From Pontibacter sp. E15-1 (lineage in GTDB: Bacteria; Bacteroidota; Bacteroidia; Cytophagales; Hymenobacteraceae), in NCBI RefSeq assembly GCF_022601975.1, contig NZ_JAKVIR010000009.1, positions 104,676 through 168,675 on the forward strand: a stretch of 64,000 nt of DNA, given 5' to 3'. Of the stretch, positions 45,078 to 54,375 are shown piece after piece (the first letter of the stretch is position 1; every line of letters begins with the position of its first letter). The position numbers and the translations under genes are program-made. The notes beneath the pieces are model-generated. The model made no database searches. It was not told where the DNA came from and saw nothing but the letters and a program-made list of their open reading frames with translations.

Positions 45078-46916
45078 CTAAGCTGTGAGTTGCATTTGGG
45101 TGAGCCGGGCATACAGGCCGCTGTGCTGCTGCAGTTCCTCGTGCGTGCCGCGCTCCACAATACGGCCCTGCTGCAGCACCAGAATCTCGTCGGCATGCTG
45201 GATGGTGCTGAGGCGATGCGCAATTACCACCGAGGTTCTGTTGCGCATCAGGTTCGTGAGCGCCTCCTGCACCAGCTTCTCCGATTCGGTGTCGAGGGCC
45301 GAGGTGGCCTCGTCCAGGATCAGGATCGGCGGGTTTTTGAGGATGGCGCGCGCAATGCTCAGGCGCTGCCGCTGGCCCCCGGACAGCTTCCCGCCCCGGT
45401 CGCCGATCACGGTTTGGTAGCCGTCTTCGGTATGGACGATGAACTCGTGGGCATTCGCGATTTTGGCGGCGGCAATCACTTCGGCTTCCGTGGCGTCGGT
45501 TTTGTTAAAGGCGATGTTGTTGAAAATGGTGTCGTTGAAGAGAATCGACTCCTGCGTCACCACCCCGATCTTGTCGCGCACCGACTCCATGGTATACTCC
45601 CGGATATCGTGCCCGTCTATATATATGGCGCCCGCTGTTGGGTCGTAAAAGCGCGGCAGCAGATCGGCCAGCGTGGACTTGCCTCCGCCCGATGGGCCCA
45701 CTAACGCGATGGTCTTTCCTTTTTCTATGGTAAAGTTGATGTCCTGCAGCACGGGTTTGCCGCCATACCCAAAACCGACCTGACTAAACTCAATCTTCTC
45801 AGTGAAAGCAGGCAGCACTTTGGCGTCTGGCTTGTTCACAATCTGCGGCTTTGTGTCAATCACCTGCAGCACCCGCTCCCCCGATACCAGTCCGCGTTGA
45901 ATGTTGCTGAACGACGAAGACATGGCCTTGGCCGGCACCAGCACCTGCGAGAACAGGATGATATAGGTAATGAACTCCGCCGGCGTCAGCTCCGACTGCT
46001 GGTTCAGCACCATGTTGCCACCGTAATACAGCAGGCCCGCCACCACCGTCACGCCCATAAACTCGGAGAGGGGAGAGGCCAGGTCGCGTTTGTTGGCAAT
46101 GGAGCGCTGGATGTGCGCATACCGGCTGTTCTGCTGATGGAACTTGTCGAGGATGAACGGCTCGGCGTTAAAGGCCTTTATCACGCGCATGCCGCTCAAT
46201 GTCTCATCAATAATCGTCAGGATGAAGCTGAGAGAGTCCTGGCCCTGCTTGGCGCGACGCTTCAAACGCTTGGAGATACCCGCGATGATACCACCCGATA
46301 TCGGCAGCAGCAGCAGCGTGAACAGCGTGAGTTCTACTGACATCGTGAACAGGATAATAAAGAAGGCGATGATGGAAATCGGCTCGCGCACCACCGTCGT
46401 CAGCGTGCTCACTACCGAGCTCTCCACCTCCTGGATGTCCACGGTGAGGCGCGTCATCAGGTCGCCTTTGCGCTCGTTGGAGAAGTAGCCCAGTTGCAGC
46501 TCCGTGATGCGCTGGTAAATGGTCTGGCGCATGTTGCGCACCACGTGCGCCCGCAATGCCCCCACAATCCGGAAGGCCAGGTAGCGGAACAGGTTGGCCA
46601 GGAAAACGGAGGCTACCACCAGCAGGCACACAAACAGCAACGCGCCCTCGCGCCCCTCCTGCTGTATCACCTGCCCGAAATAGTAGTTGAAGAAATCCTT
46701 GAAAAACTCGATGTTGAGGCTGAACTCCGGGCGCGTGGCCGTCATAGCGGCGGCTTCCTCGGGGCTCACCTCGCCAAAAAGCACATTCAGCAAGGGTATG
46801 ATCAGGGTGAAGTTGAAGAGGCCAAAGATGATGCCCAGGATGGTATAAAGTGAGTACAGCGGTACAAACCGGCTATAGGGTTTGGCAAACTGCAGAATGC
46901 GAAGGTAGGTCTTCAT
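45078..46916 (-). CDS. MsbA-like ABC transporter (permease-ATPase fusion)
   Basis: 612 residues from the ATG at 46914-46916 (MKTYLRILQFAKPYSRF), preceded by TATACCATC. Six-helix ABC exporter domain about 15-345; ATPase domain about 370-605 with Walker A GPSGGGKS (407-414), signature LSGGQRQR and Walker B/D-loop ILDEATSALD. Half-size exporter of the MsbA type, likely flipping lipid A-core or another lipid. Paired with gmhA downstream. Confidence 0.92.
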   Translation of the reverse strand: MKTYLRILQFAKPYSRFVPLYSLYTILGIIFGLFNFTLIIPLLNVLFGEVSPEEAAAMTATRPEFSLNIEFFKDFFNYYFGQVIQQEGREGALLFVCLLVVASVFLANLFRYLAFRIVGALRAHVVRNMRQTIYQRITELQLGYFSNERKGDLMTRLTVDIQEVESSVVSTLTTVVREPISIIAFFIILFTMSVELTLFTLLLLPISGGIIAGISKRLKRRAKQGQDSLSFILTIIDETLSGMRVIKAFNAEPFILDKFHQQNSRYAHIQRSIANKRDLASPLSEFMGVTVVAGLLYYGGNMVLNQQSELTPAEFITYIILFSQVLVPAKAMSSSFSNIQRGLVSGERVLQVIDTKPQIVNKPDAKVLPAFTEKIEFSQVGFGYGGKPVLQDINFTIEKGKTIALVGPSGGGKSTLADLLPRFYDPTAGAIYIDGHDIREYTMESVRDKIGVVTQESILFNDTIFNNIAFNKTDATEAEVIAAAKIANAHEFIVHTEDGYQTVIGDRGGKLSGGQRQRLSIARAILKNPPILILDEATSALDTESEKLVQEALTNLMRNRTSVVIAHRLSTIQHADEILVLQQGRIVERGTHEELQQHSGLYARLTQMQLTA

Positions 46917-47054
46917 GATGGTATAAAATGTGGCCGCCATGCCTGCCGCACCTTGTCTTGTGGGCAAAGCGCGGCAGTTTCAGGTCTTTTATACATAGGC
47001 CCCTGCATTGGTGCTGCCGCGATGGCTGCCGCAAAGATACTTATTAAAAGGCAG

Positions 47055-47097
47055 AAAAGAGAAGGGGCAGAAATTGCCTTCCTGCCCCTTCTCTTTT
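47055..47097 (-). terminator. Terminator of the Wzi-like gene
   Basis: Perfect 16-base stem AAAAGAGAAGGGGCAG (47055-47070) with 47082-47097. Lies between the Wzi-like gene and the ABC transporter, both on the minus strand. Confidence 0.88.
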
Positions 47098-47150
47098 CCA
47101 AATGCAAGCTCGCACCAGCGACGGTGAGTCATTCATATAAGTGCTGGCCC

Positions 47151-48812
47151 TTAAAACTCATGCAGGCGCTGCGGAATGTTCCAGCGGAAGGCGAAGGACG
47201 TGAAGTAGGTGTTGCTGTCGAAGGTGTTGATCTCCGCATCAGCGCGGCGCACCACCTGCTTCAGGTCCAGGAACACGTTGTGGCGAAGCTGGAACGAGGC
47301 CGTCAGGTCCAGGTATACCTGGTTGGTGGCCACGCCCTGCGCGATCTCGTTGCCGTAATCAGACACGCGGCTGGTGTAAGGGAGCAGCACGTTGCCGCCA
47401 TAGTTGAGCGTGTCGGTGTCCTGGCCATAGCGGGTGGCAATGGCTTTGGCCGTCAGGTTGAGGCGGGGGATAGGCTGGTAGCGCACAATTCCGATCAGCT
47501 CGTACAGGTTGGCCCCGATAGGGTGCGCCAGCGGCTGGTTGTAGTGCTGGTAATTGGTATAAATGTCCTTGTGCTGGTAGGTATAAGGCCGGATGAGGTT
47601 CACCTCGCCCTGCAGGTCCAGGTTGCTCAAGCCGAAGGCGTCGATGTATTTCGCCCCGACCTGGCCCGCCTGCTTGTTGCCCCACCAACCGTCGCTGGCC
47701 TTCACCTCCTTCAGCAGAAACTCATCCAGCATCAGCTGGCCGTATACCTGCACGCGGTTGCGAATGTTCCAGCGGAAGTCGGCCCCCAGCATGGCGTTGT
47801 CGTCGCTGCCGAGCGCCTGCTCGATGCTGCGGTAAAAAATGATCGGGTTGAGGTACTGCAGCTCGAATTTGCCTTTGCCGCGGGAGAAAACCACCTGCTC
47901 AAACAGGCCCACGTTGATGTTGTCGGTGATGTTGATGCCCAGGCGGTGCAGGGCCATATACTTTTTGGGAAGCAGTTGGTCGTTGCGGCGCCTCGACTCC
48001 GCGATCAGCTCCTGGAACAGGTTCATGTAGTGCAGCTTCCAGACGCGCGTGTTCAGCTTCAGGAAGAAGGCCGGCGGGGCGTAGTCGGAGTAAACGAGGG
48101 AGCGGTAGCCGTCGCCGATCACATGGCGGTCGTGGCCCAGCTGTATCTCCACGTGGTCGCTCAGGGCGTAGTTGAGGTACCCGCGCGCCGTGATAAAATC
48201 ATACCCATCCTCCTTAAACTGCTTCCAGTACACCTCGTGCGGCACCACGTCGTCGCGCTCAATGCGGTCGACGACGTAGCCCGGGAAGCGCGCCTGGTTC
48301 TCGCCGATGAAGGCGTAGTAGCCGAAGCGCCCGTCGATGGAGCCCTCTACCTGCACCCCGCGCGTGTTCACGTAGCGCACGCCGTCTGTCTGGTTGTCCA
48401 GGCCCACTTCCAGGTGCAGCACCGGGTTCACGCGCAGCGTAAAGTTGTCGTTCCGGAAATGGTAGAGGTCGGTTGTGTTCTGGTAGAAATGCCGCAGGAA
48501 AGGGCGCTGGCTTTTGTTATTGTCCTGATTGGTATAGCTCCAGTTGTCGTTGAGCAGGTACTGGGCGTTAAACTGGTCTACGGCCGTGCGGGCGTTGCGG
48601 GCGCTGATCTCGGCCAGGTCGGCCACATCGGCGCGGCCATAGGGCTGCACGGCGGTTTGCAGCTGCGGCACCTGGTCGCCGTACTTTATCTGGTAGCGGT
48701 CTATCCAGTGGTATACGTCAGGGCTATAGGGCACATACACATCCTGCGCCTGCACCGCGGAACCGGCGGTAACAAGCAGGCTCAGCGCACAAAGTACACG
48801 TCTCATGGGCAT
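47151..48812 (-). CDS. Capsule assembly Wzi-like / RemB-like outer-membrane protein
   Basis: About 553 residues; start taken at the ATG at 48810-48812 (a TTG two codons earlier or an ATG two codons later are alternatives). Signal peptide up to about residue 24, helical N-terminal part, then a large beta barrel of long strands (LTVRVNPVLHLEVG-type, VEIQLGHDRHVIGDGYRSL, LQYLNPIIFYRS, WNIRNRVQVYGQLMLDEF). Matches the Wzi capsule-assembly family; in gliding Bacteroidota the same family includes RemB, a surface motility protein. Which role applies cannot be decided. Confidence 0.82.
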   Translation of the reverse strand: MPMRRVLCALSLLVTAGSAVQAQDVYVPYSPDVYHWIDRYQIKYGDQVPQLQTAVQPYGRADVADLAEISARNARTAVDQFNAQYLLNDNWSYTNQDNNKSQRPFLRHFYQNTTDLYHFRNDNFTLRVNPVLHLEVGLDNQTDGVRYVNTRGVQVEGSIDGRFGYYAFIGENQARFPGYVVDRIERDDVVPHEVYWKQFKEDGYDFITARGYLNYALSDHVEIQLGHDRHVIGDGYRSLVYSDYAPPAFFLKLNTRVWKLHYMNLFQELIAESRRRNDQLLPKKYMALHRLGINITDNINVGLFEQVVFSRGKGKFELQYLNPIIFYRSIEQALGSDDNAMLGADFRWNIRNRVQVYGQLMLDEFLLKEVKASDGWWGNKQAGQVGAKYIDAFGLSNLDLQGEVNLIRPYTYQHKDIYTNYQHYNQPLAHPIGANLYELIGIVRYQPIPRLNLTAKAIATRYGQDTDTLNYGGNVLLPYTSRVSDYGNEIAQGVATNQVYLDLTASFQLRHNVFLDLKQVVRRADAEINTFDSNTYFTSFAFRWNIPQRLHEF

Positions 48813-48931
48813 CAGCAATTAGAGCGAAATCAAGTTAAGAATGTGCGAATGTACTCTTTTGCAGCCTGAATGTTCCGGAAAGCAGCGCGAATTTTATACT
48901 TTAGCGGGAACATCCATTCCAAAACCACCCG

Positions 48932-49870
48932 ATGCTGCGTTACCTGCCCCACCAGCAGATAGACCCGATTGCCTGGGACGCCTGCCTGCAGGCGTCGGGG
49001 GAGCGGATGCTGTATGGCTTCGCGTGGTATCTGGATGCTGTGTGCGGCCGCTGGGATGCGGTGGTGGAGGAACGGGAGGGGCGCTACGTGTCGGTGTTTC
49101 CGTTGCCGCTGAGCAGGCGCTTTGGGCAGCGCGTGGTGCAGCAGCCCTATTTCACGCAGCAGCTGGGCCTGTTCACCACGCCCGAAAGCTCCATCCGCGC
49201 TGTGGCAGACTATCTGGCGCTCATCCCGGAAAGGTATAAACAGGTATACCTCCAACTGAACACGGGCAATGTAGCAGCTGCCGGAAACGGGTTTGGCCTA
49301 CAGGAGCGGCATACCTATCACCTCTGTTTGCAGCCACCTTACCAGCAGCTACACCAGGCCTATAGCACCAACCACAAACGCAACCTGAAGAAGGCCCGGA
49401 AAGCCAACCTGCAGGTTCTTGCCCTCGATGGTATCGATGTGCTCATCCAACTCTTTAAAAACACAAAGGGCAGGGAGCTGCGCGAGATGAAACCCAAGCA
49501 CTATACCCTGCTGGAGCGCCTGTACAGTGCCCTGCGGCGGCACGGGGTGGCAGAGCTGCGGCAGGTAGTGGGGCCAGACGGCGAGGTACGGGCGGCGGCC
49601 CTGCTGGTGCAGCAGCCCGATAAAGTCATCTTCCTTTTCGGGGCGTCTTCGGAGGCGGGGAAGCGAAGCGGGGCAATGGCCTTTCTGCTGGATTCCTGCA
49701 TCCGGCGGTATGCCGGCACTGCCCGCACCCTCGACTTTGAGGGGAGCATGGTGCCATCGGTGGCGAAATTTTACGCGGGCTTTGGTGGAACGCCGCAGCC
49801 ATACGTATCTTTAGCACGACATTATACTCCCTGGTACCTCTCATGGAAAAAAGTAAGCTTCACATCCTGA
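48932..49870 (+). CDS. FemAB/GNAT-like acyltransferase protein
   Basis: 312 residues. Two GNAT-like halves as in FemAB proteins: N-terminal LPHQQIDPIAWDACLQAS; central THKRNLKKARK motif (about 149-157, basic, tRNA- or CoA-binding in relatives); C-terminal LRQVVGPDGEVRAAALLV, FGASSEAGKRSGAMAFLLDSCI, LDFEGSMVPSVAKFYAGFG. Some FemAB relatives extend peptidoglycan bridges, others act in exopolysaccharide synthesis. Substrate unknown. The 3' end overlaps the upp start by 28 bases. Confidence 0.75.
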   Translation: MLRYLPHQQIDPIAWDACLQASGERMLYGFAWYLDAVCGRWDAVVEEREGRYVSVFPLPLSRRFGQRVVQQPYFTQQLGLFTTPESSIRAVADYLALIPERYKQVYLQLNTGNVAAAGNGFGLQERHTYHLCLQPPYQQLHQAYSTNHKRNLKKARKANLQVLALDGIDVLIQLFKNTKGRELREMKPKHYTLLERLYSALRRHGVAELRQVVGPDGEVRAAALLVQQPDKVIFLFGASSEAGKRSGAMAFLLDSCIRRYAGTARTLDFEGSMVPSVAKFYAGFGGTPQPYVSLARHYTPWYLSWKKVSFTS

Positions 49871-50499
49871 CCGACACGCCCTCGCTGGCAAATCATTTTA
49901 TTGCCGAGCTGCGCGATGTGCACGTGCATGGCGACAGCATGCGCTTCCGCCGGAACCTGGAGCGGCTGGGGGAGTTGCTGGCCTACGAGATATCAAAAAC
50001 GCTGCCGTATACCCCTGCCACGCTCACGACGCCGCTGGCCGACACGCAGGCGATGCTGCTGGCCGAGCAGCCGGTGCTGGCCACCATTCTGCGGGCCGGG
50101 CTGCCGCTTTACAACGGCATGCTGCATTATTTTGATAAGGCCTACAGCACGTTTGTGGGCGCTTATCGGGTAGAGGAGGAGAACACCGCCCTGGAAATAA
50201 ACATGGATTACCTCGCCTCCACCAACCTGCACGACAAAATCCTGATTCTGGCGGACCCGATGCTGGCCACGGGCCGCTCGCTGGTAAAGGCGTATAAGGG
50301 GATGCTGCGCCACGGAGAGCCCAAGCAGGTACACATTGCCGCCGCCATTGCCGCCCCCGAAGGCCTGGCGCACGTGCAACAGGAAATGCCGGAGGCCATT
50401 ATCTGGCTCGGCGCCCTCGACGACCATCTGAATGGGCGCTCCTACATCGTGCCTGGCCTCGGCGACGCCGGCGACCTTGCCTTCGGCCCGAAGGTATAG
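49843..50499 (+). CDS. upp: Uracil phosphoribosyltransferase
   Basis: Salvages uracil to UMP with PRPP. 218 residues with the PRPP loop ILADPMLATGRS (about 135-146), an RAGLPLYNGM substrate loop (about 84-93) and the uracil-binding tail YIVPGLGDAGDLAFG. Full length. Its start lies inside the preceding FemAB-like gene, so translation is probably coupled. Confidence 0.94.
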   Translation: MEKSKLHILTDTPSLANHFIAELRDVHVHGDSMRFRRNLERLGELLAYEISKTLPYTPATLTTPLADTQAMLLAEQPVLATILRAGLPLYNGMLHYFDKAYSTFVGAYRVEEENTALEINMDYLASTNLHDKILILADPMLATGRSLVKAYKGMLRHGEPKQVHIAAAIAAPEGLAHVQQEMPEAIIWLGALDDHLNGRSYIVPGLGDAGDLAFGPKV

Positions 50500-50664
50500 C
50501 TGAACTAATAGCCGAAGCGGCCTGTTACACGGGAGCCTTCTGCCAGGCGCTCATTCTTCTGTTAAGCCAGTTATTTTATTGGTATTGTCATAAATCATGC
50601 AAGTGCCGACTGCGTATATACTAAGCTGGAGGTTACTGTTTACAATAGCATACAATTTTAAATC

Positions 50665-51117
50665 ATGTTTGTGGAAGTGATAAAATATCTGTCGGTCTAC
50701 CTGATCAGCATGGTGAAGTTTTTCGGAGGGCCGGTTACAGGTATTTCGCTCGGCCTGTCTTACATCGAGACGGTGCTGCTGACGATGGCAGGCATGATGA
50801 CGAGCGTCGTGATTTTCTCTCTGATCGGTAACGTGGCCTCCCAGTGGCTGTCTCGCCGGCGCAAGTCGCGACAGAAACCCATATTTTGTGCAAAGAACCG
50901 CCGTATTGTGCGGGTCTGGAAACGTTTCGGCGTTTCGGGGGTAGCCTTCCTCACACCAATCCTGCTCACGCCTATATTCGGAACCATTGTAGCCGCTTTG
51001 CTGGGCGCTCCCCGGCGGCACATCTATATGCATATGCTCTGGAGCTCGCTGTTCTGGAGCCTGACCCTTACCTTTATGGTGTTTGAGTTCGGGCATCTGG
51101 CCTCCAGGTTCTTTTAG
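50665..51117 (+). CDS. Small integral membrane protein (small multidrug export protein-like)
   Basis: 150 residues, three or four hydrophobic segments, a very basic loop (SRRRKSRQKP .. KNRRIVRVWKRFG, about 62-90) and GVAFLTPILLTPIFGTIVAALLGAPRR (about 92-118), which resembles the putative small multidrug export (PF06695-like) or DedA-like proteins. Transport function untested. Convergent with the helicase gene across a perfect palindrome. Confidence 0.7.
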   Translation: MFVEVIKYLSVYLISMVKFFGGPVTGISLGLSYIETVLLTMAGMMTSVVIFSLIGNVASQWLSRRRKSRQKPIFCAKNRRIVRVWKRFGVSGVAFLTPILLTPIFGTIVAALLGAPRRHIYMHMLWSSLFWSLTLTFMVFEFGHLASRFF

Positions 51118-51131
51118 CGAGACAGACTATT

Positions 51132-51177
51132 TATACATGAAAAAAGGAAGCTGTACAGCTTCCTTTTTTCATGTATA
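51132..51177. terminator. Bidirectional terminator: 46-base perfect palindrome
   Basis: The sequence 51132-51177 is its own reverse complement with no unpaired loop (centre CTGTACAG, arms carrying AAAAAAGGAAG). Lies between convergent genes and supplies a T-run in both directions. Confidence 0.88.
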
Positions 51178-51213
51178 TCCCTGTATGGTATGGTACTCTG
51201 ATGAGAACAAACC

Positions 51214-52566
51214 TTACTTCCGCTTGCTGCCTTTCTTCTTGGTCTTCTGCCAGAAAGAGGCCTTTGGGTCGCCTTTGCTTTTCTTCGGCTTGCCCTTCGG
51301 TATCCCTTTTTTCTCATGGAAAGCGCCCTTGAAGTCCGGGTTGTCCTGGCGTTTCTGGTGGTCGATGGCCTTCGCGATCTCCTGCTGCTCCTCAAATGGC
51401 GTTTTAAACACTTCCACCGTCGTTGGCATCGGCAACTGCGGGATCTGCATCCGGATCAGTTTTTCTATTTTGCGGATGTGGTACATCTCCGCCTCGTTAG
51501 CTAAGGTGATGGCGGCGCCCTCCTGCTCGGCCCGGCCCGTGCGCCCGATGCGGTGCACATAGTCCTCGTACACAAACGGCACGTCAAAGTTAATCACGTG
51601 GCTCACCATGGTCACGTCGATGCCGCGGGCAGCCACATCGGTAGCCACCAGAAATCGGATATCGCCGCCTTTAAAGGCCTCCATCGAGTTGATGCGGGTG
51701 TTCTGGCCCTTGTTGCCATGTATGGCCCGCACCTCGCCGTACTCGCGGTGCTCCAGAAACTTCGACACGCTCTCCGCGTTTTTCTTGCTTCGGGTGAAGA
51801 TGATGACGCGGTTCAGACTCTCGGCGTCCTGTATTAGGTGCTCCAGCAGCTCAATTTTGGTGCGGAGGTTGGGTACTTGATATAACACCTGGCTCACTTT
51901 GTCCACGGTGGTAGCCTGCGGCGTTACCTCAACCCGCGTCGGGAACTCTAGAAACTCCTCCGACAGTTCCACTACCTTCTCAGGCATGGTGGCAGAGAAC
52001 AAAAGGTTCTGGCGCTTGCGCGGAATCACCTCAAGTAGCTGGCGGATCTGCGGCATAAAGCCCATGTCCATCATCTTGTCTGCCTCGTCCAGTATCAGCG
52101 TCTTCAGGTCTTTCAGGATCAAGTCGCCTTTCAGGTAGAGTTCCATGAGGCGCTTGGGCGTGGCTACCAGTATGTCGATGCCCTTGCCGATGTTCTCGAT
52201 CTGCGTTTTAGGGCCAAGTCCGCCGTAGATGGCGGTATGGCGCAGGTCGGTATACCTGGCCAGCAGGGTAATGTGTTCCTCTATCTGCATCACCAGCTCG
52301 CGGGTAGGCGCAATAATGAGCGCGCGCGGGTGCTGGCCCTGTGCATACTTCACCTTCATGAGCAGCGGCAACAGGAAAGCAGCGGTTTTGCCGGTACCGG
52401 TCTGGGCGATGCCCAAAATATCCTGACCTGCCATAACAAGGGGTATGGCTTGCAGCTGGATGGGTGTGGGCTTGGTATAGCCGGCTTCTTCAATGGCGTT
52501 CAGCAACTGTTTGTTCAGCTTAAAATCCTCGAACGTGGTTATTTCTTTCTCTGCTTCTTCGGCCAT
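51214..52566 (-). CDS. DEAD-box RNA helicase (RhlE-like)
   Basis: 450 residues from the ATG at 52564-52566. Q motif GYTKPTPIQ (29-37), Walker A AQTGTGKT (54-61), PTREL (87-91), DEAD (160-163), SAT (about 190), and in domain 2 HRIGRTGRAEQEG. A C-terminal Lys/Gly-rich tail (about 395-450) probably binds RNA. Works in ribosome assembly or mRNA turnover by family analogy. TACTTTTG on its strand (52598-52605) could be its -7 element. Confidence 0.93.
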   Translation of the reverse strand: MAEEAEKEITTFEDFKLNKQLLNAIEEAGYTKPTPIQLQAIPLVMAGQDILGIAQTGTGKTAAFLLPLLMKVKYAQGQHPRALIIAPTRELVMQIEEHITLLARYTDLRHTAIYGGLGPKTQIENIGKGIDILVATPKRLMELYLKGDLILKDLKTLILDEADKMMDMGFMPQIRQLLEVIPRKRQNLLFSATMPEKVVELSEEFLEFPTRVEVTPQATTVDKVSQVLYQVPNLRTKIELLEHLIQDAESLNRVIIFTRSKKNAESVSKFLEHREYGEVRAIHGNKGQNTRINSMEAFKGGDIRFLVATDVAARGIDVTMVSHVINFDVPFVYEDYVHRIGRTGRAEQEGAAITLANEAEMYHIRKIEKLIRMQIPQLPMPTTVEVFKTPFEEQQEIAKAIDHQKRQDNPDFKGAFHEKKGIPKGKPKKSKGDPKASFWQKTKKKGSKRK

Positions 52567-52597
52567 GGGAATCAAAATTATACTTCGTGTTGATCTA

Positions 52598-52605
52598 CAA
52601 AAGTA
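52598..52605 (-). promoter_or_regulatory. Promoter -7 element for the DEAD-box helicase
   Basis: TACTTTTG on the minus strand, 31 bases before the helicase ATG, fits TAnnTTTG. No TTG at the usual distance. Confidence 0.4.
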
Positions 52606-52635
52606 CGGCTTTTTTGTGGTTGCGGGATAACTCTC

Positions 52636-52668
52636 GGGTTATAGGGCAGTAAAAGAGCCCTATAACCC
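52636..52668. promoter_or_regulatory. Inverted repeat in the helicase/dihydroorotase promoter region
   Basis: Perfect 12-base arms GGGTTATAGGGC (52636-52647) and GCCCTATAACCC (52657-52668) around a 9-base spacer, midway between two divergent genes. No T-run follows, so an operator or a leader hairpin for the pyrimidine gene is more likely than a terminator. Confidence 0.5.
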
Positions 52669-52730
52669 TTATATTAGCCGCTGTATAATCGGCATAACAC
52701 GTGCTGAAGTGGCTTAGACAAATACATTCT

Positions 52731-54065
52731 ATGAAATCCATCCTGATCAAAAACGCGCAACTTGTAAACGAAGGAAGTATCACCACGGCCGATGTGCTGG
52801 TAAAAGACGGTCGCATTGCGCAGATAGGGCAGGGCCTCACCGCCGAGGCCGACGAAACCATCGACGCGACTGGCCTGCACCTGCTGCCCGGCGTGATCGA
52901 TGACCAGGTGCATTTCCGGGAGCCGGGCCTGACGCACAAGGCAAACATAGAAACAGAAGCCCGCGCGGGCGTGGCGGGCGGCACCACCTCCTTTATGGAG
53001 ATGCCCAACACCGTGCCGAACGCCACCACGCAGGAGCTGCTTCAGGACAAGTATGACATCGCCGCAGAAACCTCGCTCGCCAATTACTCCTTCTATATGG
53101 GGGCCACCAACGATAACCTGGCCGAGGTGATGCTCACCAACCCGAACACCGTTTGCGGCATCAAGATTTTTATGGGCTCCTCCACGGGCAACATGTTGGT
53201 GGACAACGAGGAAACGCTGGAGCAGATTTTCTCCAGGGCAAAACTGCCGATTGCCGTGCACTGCGAGGACGAGCAAACCATCCGCGACAACATGGCTATT
53301 TATGAGGAGAAGTACGGAGAGGATATTCCCATAAAGTGCCACCCGGAGATTCGGAACGAGGCGGCTTGCTTCAAGTCGTCTTTTATGGCCGTGAAACTGG
53401 CCGAGAAACATAACACGCGCTTGCACATCCTGCACATCTCCACCGAAGAAGAGCTGAAACTGTTCCGCAACGACATCCCGCTGGCGGAGAAGCGCATCAC
53501 GGCGGAGCTTTGCGTGCATCACATGTGGTTCGACAAGGACGATTACGATAAATACGGAACACTAATAAAGTGTAACCCGGCCATAAAAGAGCATCGCCAC
53601 AAAGAAGGTCTGCTGAAAGGCCTTCTGGAAGACAAATTGGATGTGATCGCCACGGACCATGCCCCGCATACCTGGGACGAGAAGCAGGGCAAGTATAAAA
53701 AAGCGCCGTCTGGGGTGCCGCTGATCCAGCATTCGCTGCAAATGATGCTGGAGTTTGTAAAGCAGGGCAAGCTGACACTGGAGAAGGTGGTAGAGAAAAT
53801 GGCGCACGCGCCAGCCATCCTGTTCAACGTGCGCGAGCGCGGCTATATCCGGGAGGGTTACTGGGCCGACCTGGTGCTGGTGGACCTGAACAAGCCCTAT
53901 ACCGTGACCAAAGAGAATACTTATTACAAGTGCAACTGGTCGCCGTTTGAGGGCCATACCTTCAGCAGCAGCATTACCCATACCATCGTATCCGGGCATC
54001 TGGCTTTTGCAAACGGTGCTTTCGACGAAAGCAAAAAAGGGGAGAGAATGCTTTTTGACAGGTAA
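52731..54065 (+). CDS. Dihydroorotase
   Basis: Third step of pyrimidine synthesis. 444 residues from the ATG at 52731 (MKSILIKNAQLVNEGSI). Metal-binding His61 with Arg63 in DDQVHFREPGLTH, GGTTSFMEMPNTVP, the Lys of CGIKIFMGSSTGN that is carbamylated in class I enzymes, HCEDE and a catalytic ATDHAPHT. The pattern is that of the Bacteroidota class I amidohydrolase dihydroorotase (PyrC/AllB-like); hydantoinase is a less likely alternative. The start region has the inverted repeat above. Confidence 0.9.
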   Translation: MKSILIKNAQLVNEGSITTADVLVKDGRIAQIGQGLTAEADETIDATGLHLLPGVIDDQVHFREPGLTHKANIETEARAGVAGGTTSFMEMPNTVPNATTQELLQDKYDIAAETSLANYSFYMGATNDNLAEVMLTNPNTVCGIKIFMGSSTGNMLVDNEETLEQIFSRAKLPIAVHCEDEQTIRDNMAIYEEKYGEDIPIKCHPEIRNEAACFKSSFMAVKLAEKHNTRLHILHISTEEELKLFRNDIPLAEKRITAELCVHHMWFDKDDYDKYGTLIKCNPAIKEHRHKEGLLKGLLEDKLDVIATDHAPHTWDEKQGKYKKAPSGVPLIQHSLQMMLEFVKQGKLTLEKVVEKMAHAPAILFNVRERGYIREGYWADLVLVDLNKPYTVTKENTYYKCNWSPFEGHTFSSSITHTIVSGHLAFANGAFDESKKGERMLFDR

Positions 54066-54120
54066 GGTGGAAGCCTAAACTTCTTGCCAGTTTGTCAAAC
54101 GCAGTCTGCTGTTGCTGCTG

Positions 54121-54236
54121 TTTCGGATTTCTAAATCCGAAATTTTTCCTGAAGCGGATTTCCTAATCCGCGTTTGCAGGACCACGGGGATTAGGAAATC
54201 CCCACCAGAAAGCTTCCGGGCTAAGAAGCCCGGAAG
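54121..54236. repeat. Cluster of four hairpins downstream of dihydroorotase
   Basis: Four perfect stems in 116 bases: TTTCGGATTT/AAATCCGAAA (54121-54142), GCGGATT/AATCCGC (54154-54171), GGGGATT/AATCCCC (54186-54203) and CTTCCGGGCT/AGCCCGGAAG (54213-54236). The second and third also pair with each other: GGATTTCCTAATCC (54156-54169) is the reverse complement of 54188-54201. Confidence 0.75.
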
Positions 54237-54375
54237 AGCAGTGTAGAGACGCATCTGCCAAAATGGACTATGGCGCTGTTCCCATTGCTTGCAGCAGAAC
54301 TGGTCTATATCCTAAGCTGTTACCTTAAATCCCATGCGCGGCTAAGAAAATTTTGACCAAATATGCGTCAGGGTA

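Noticed and set aside
46953..48869. 638-codon plus-strand frame opposite the Wzi-like gene
   Set aside because: Composition (Val/His/Arg/Gln-rich, no domains) is typical of an antisense shadow; the minus-strand barrel gene is well supported.
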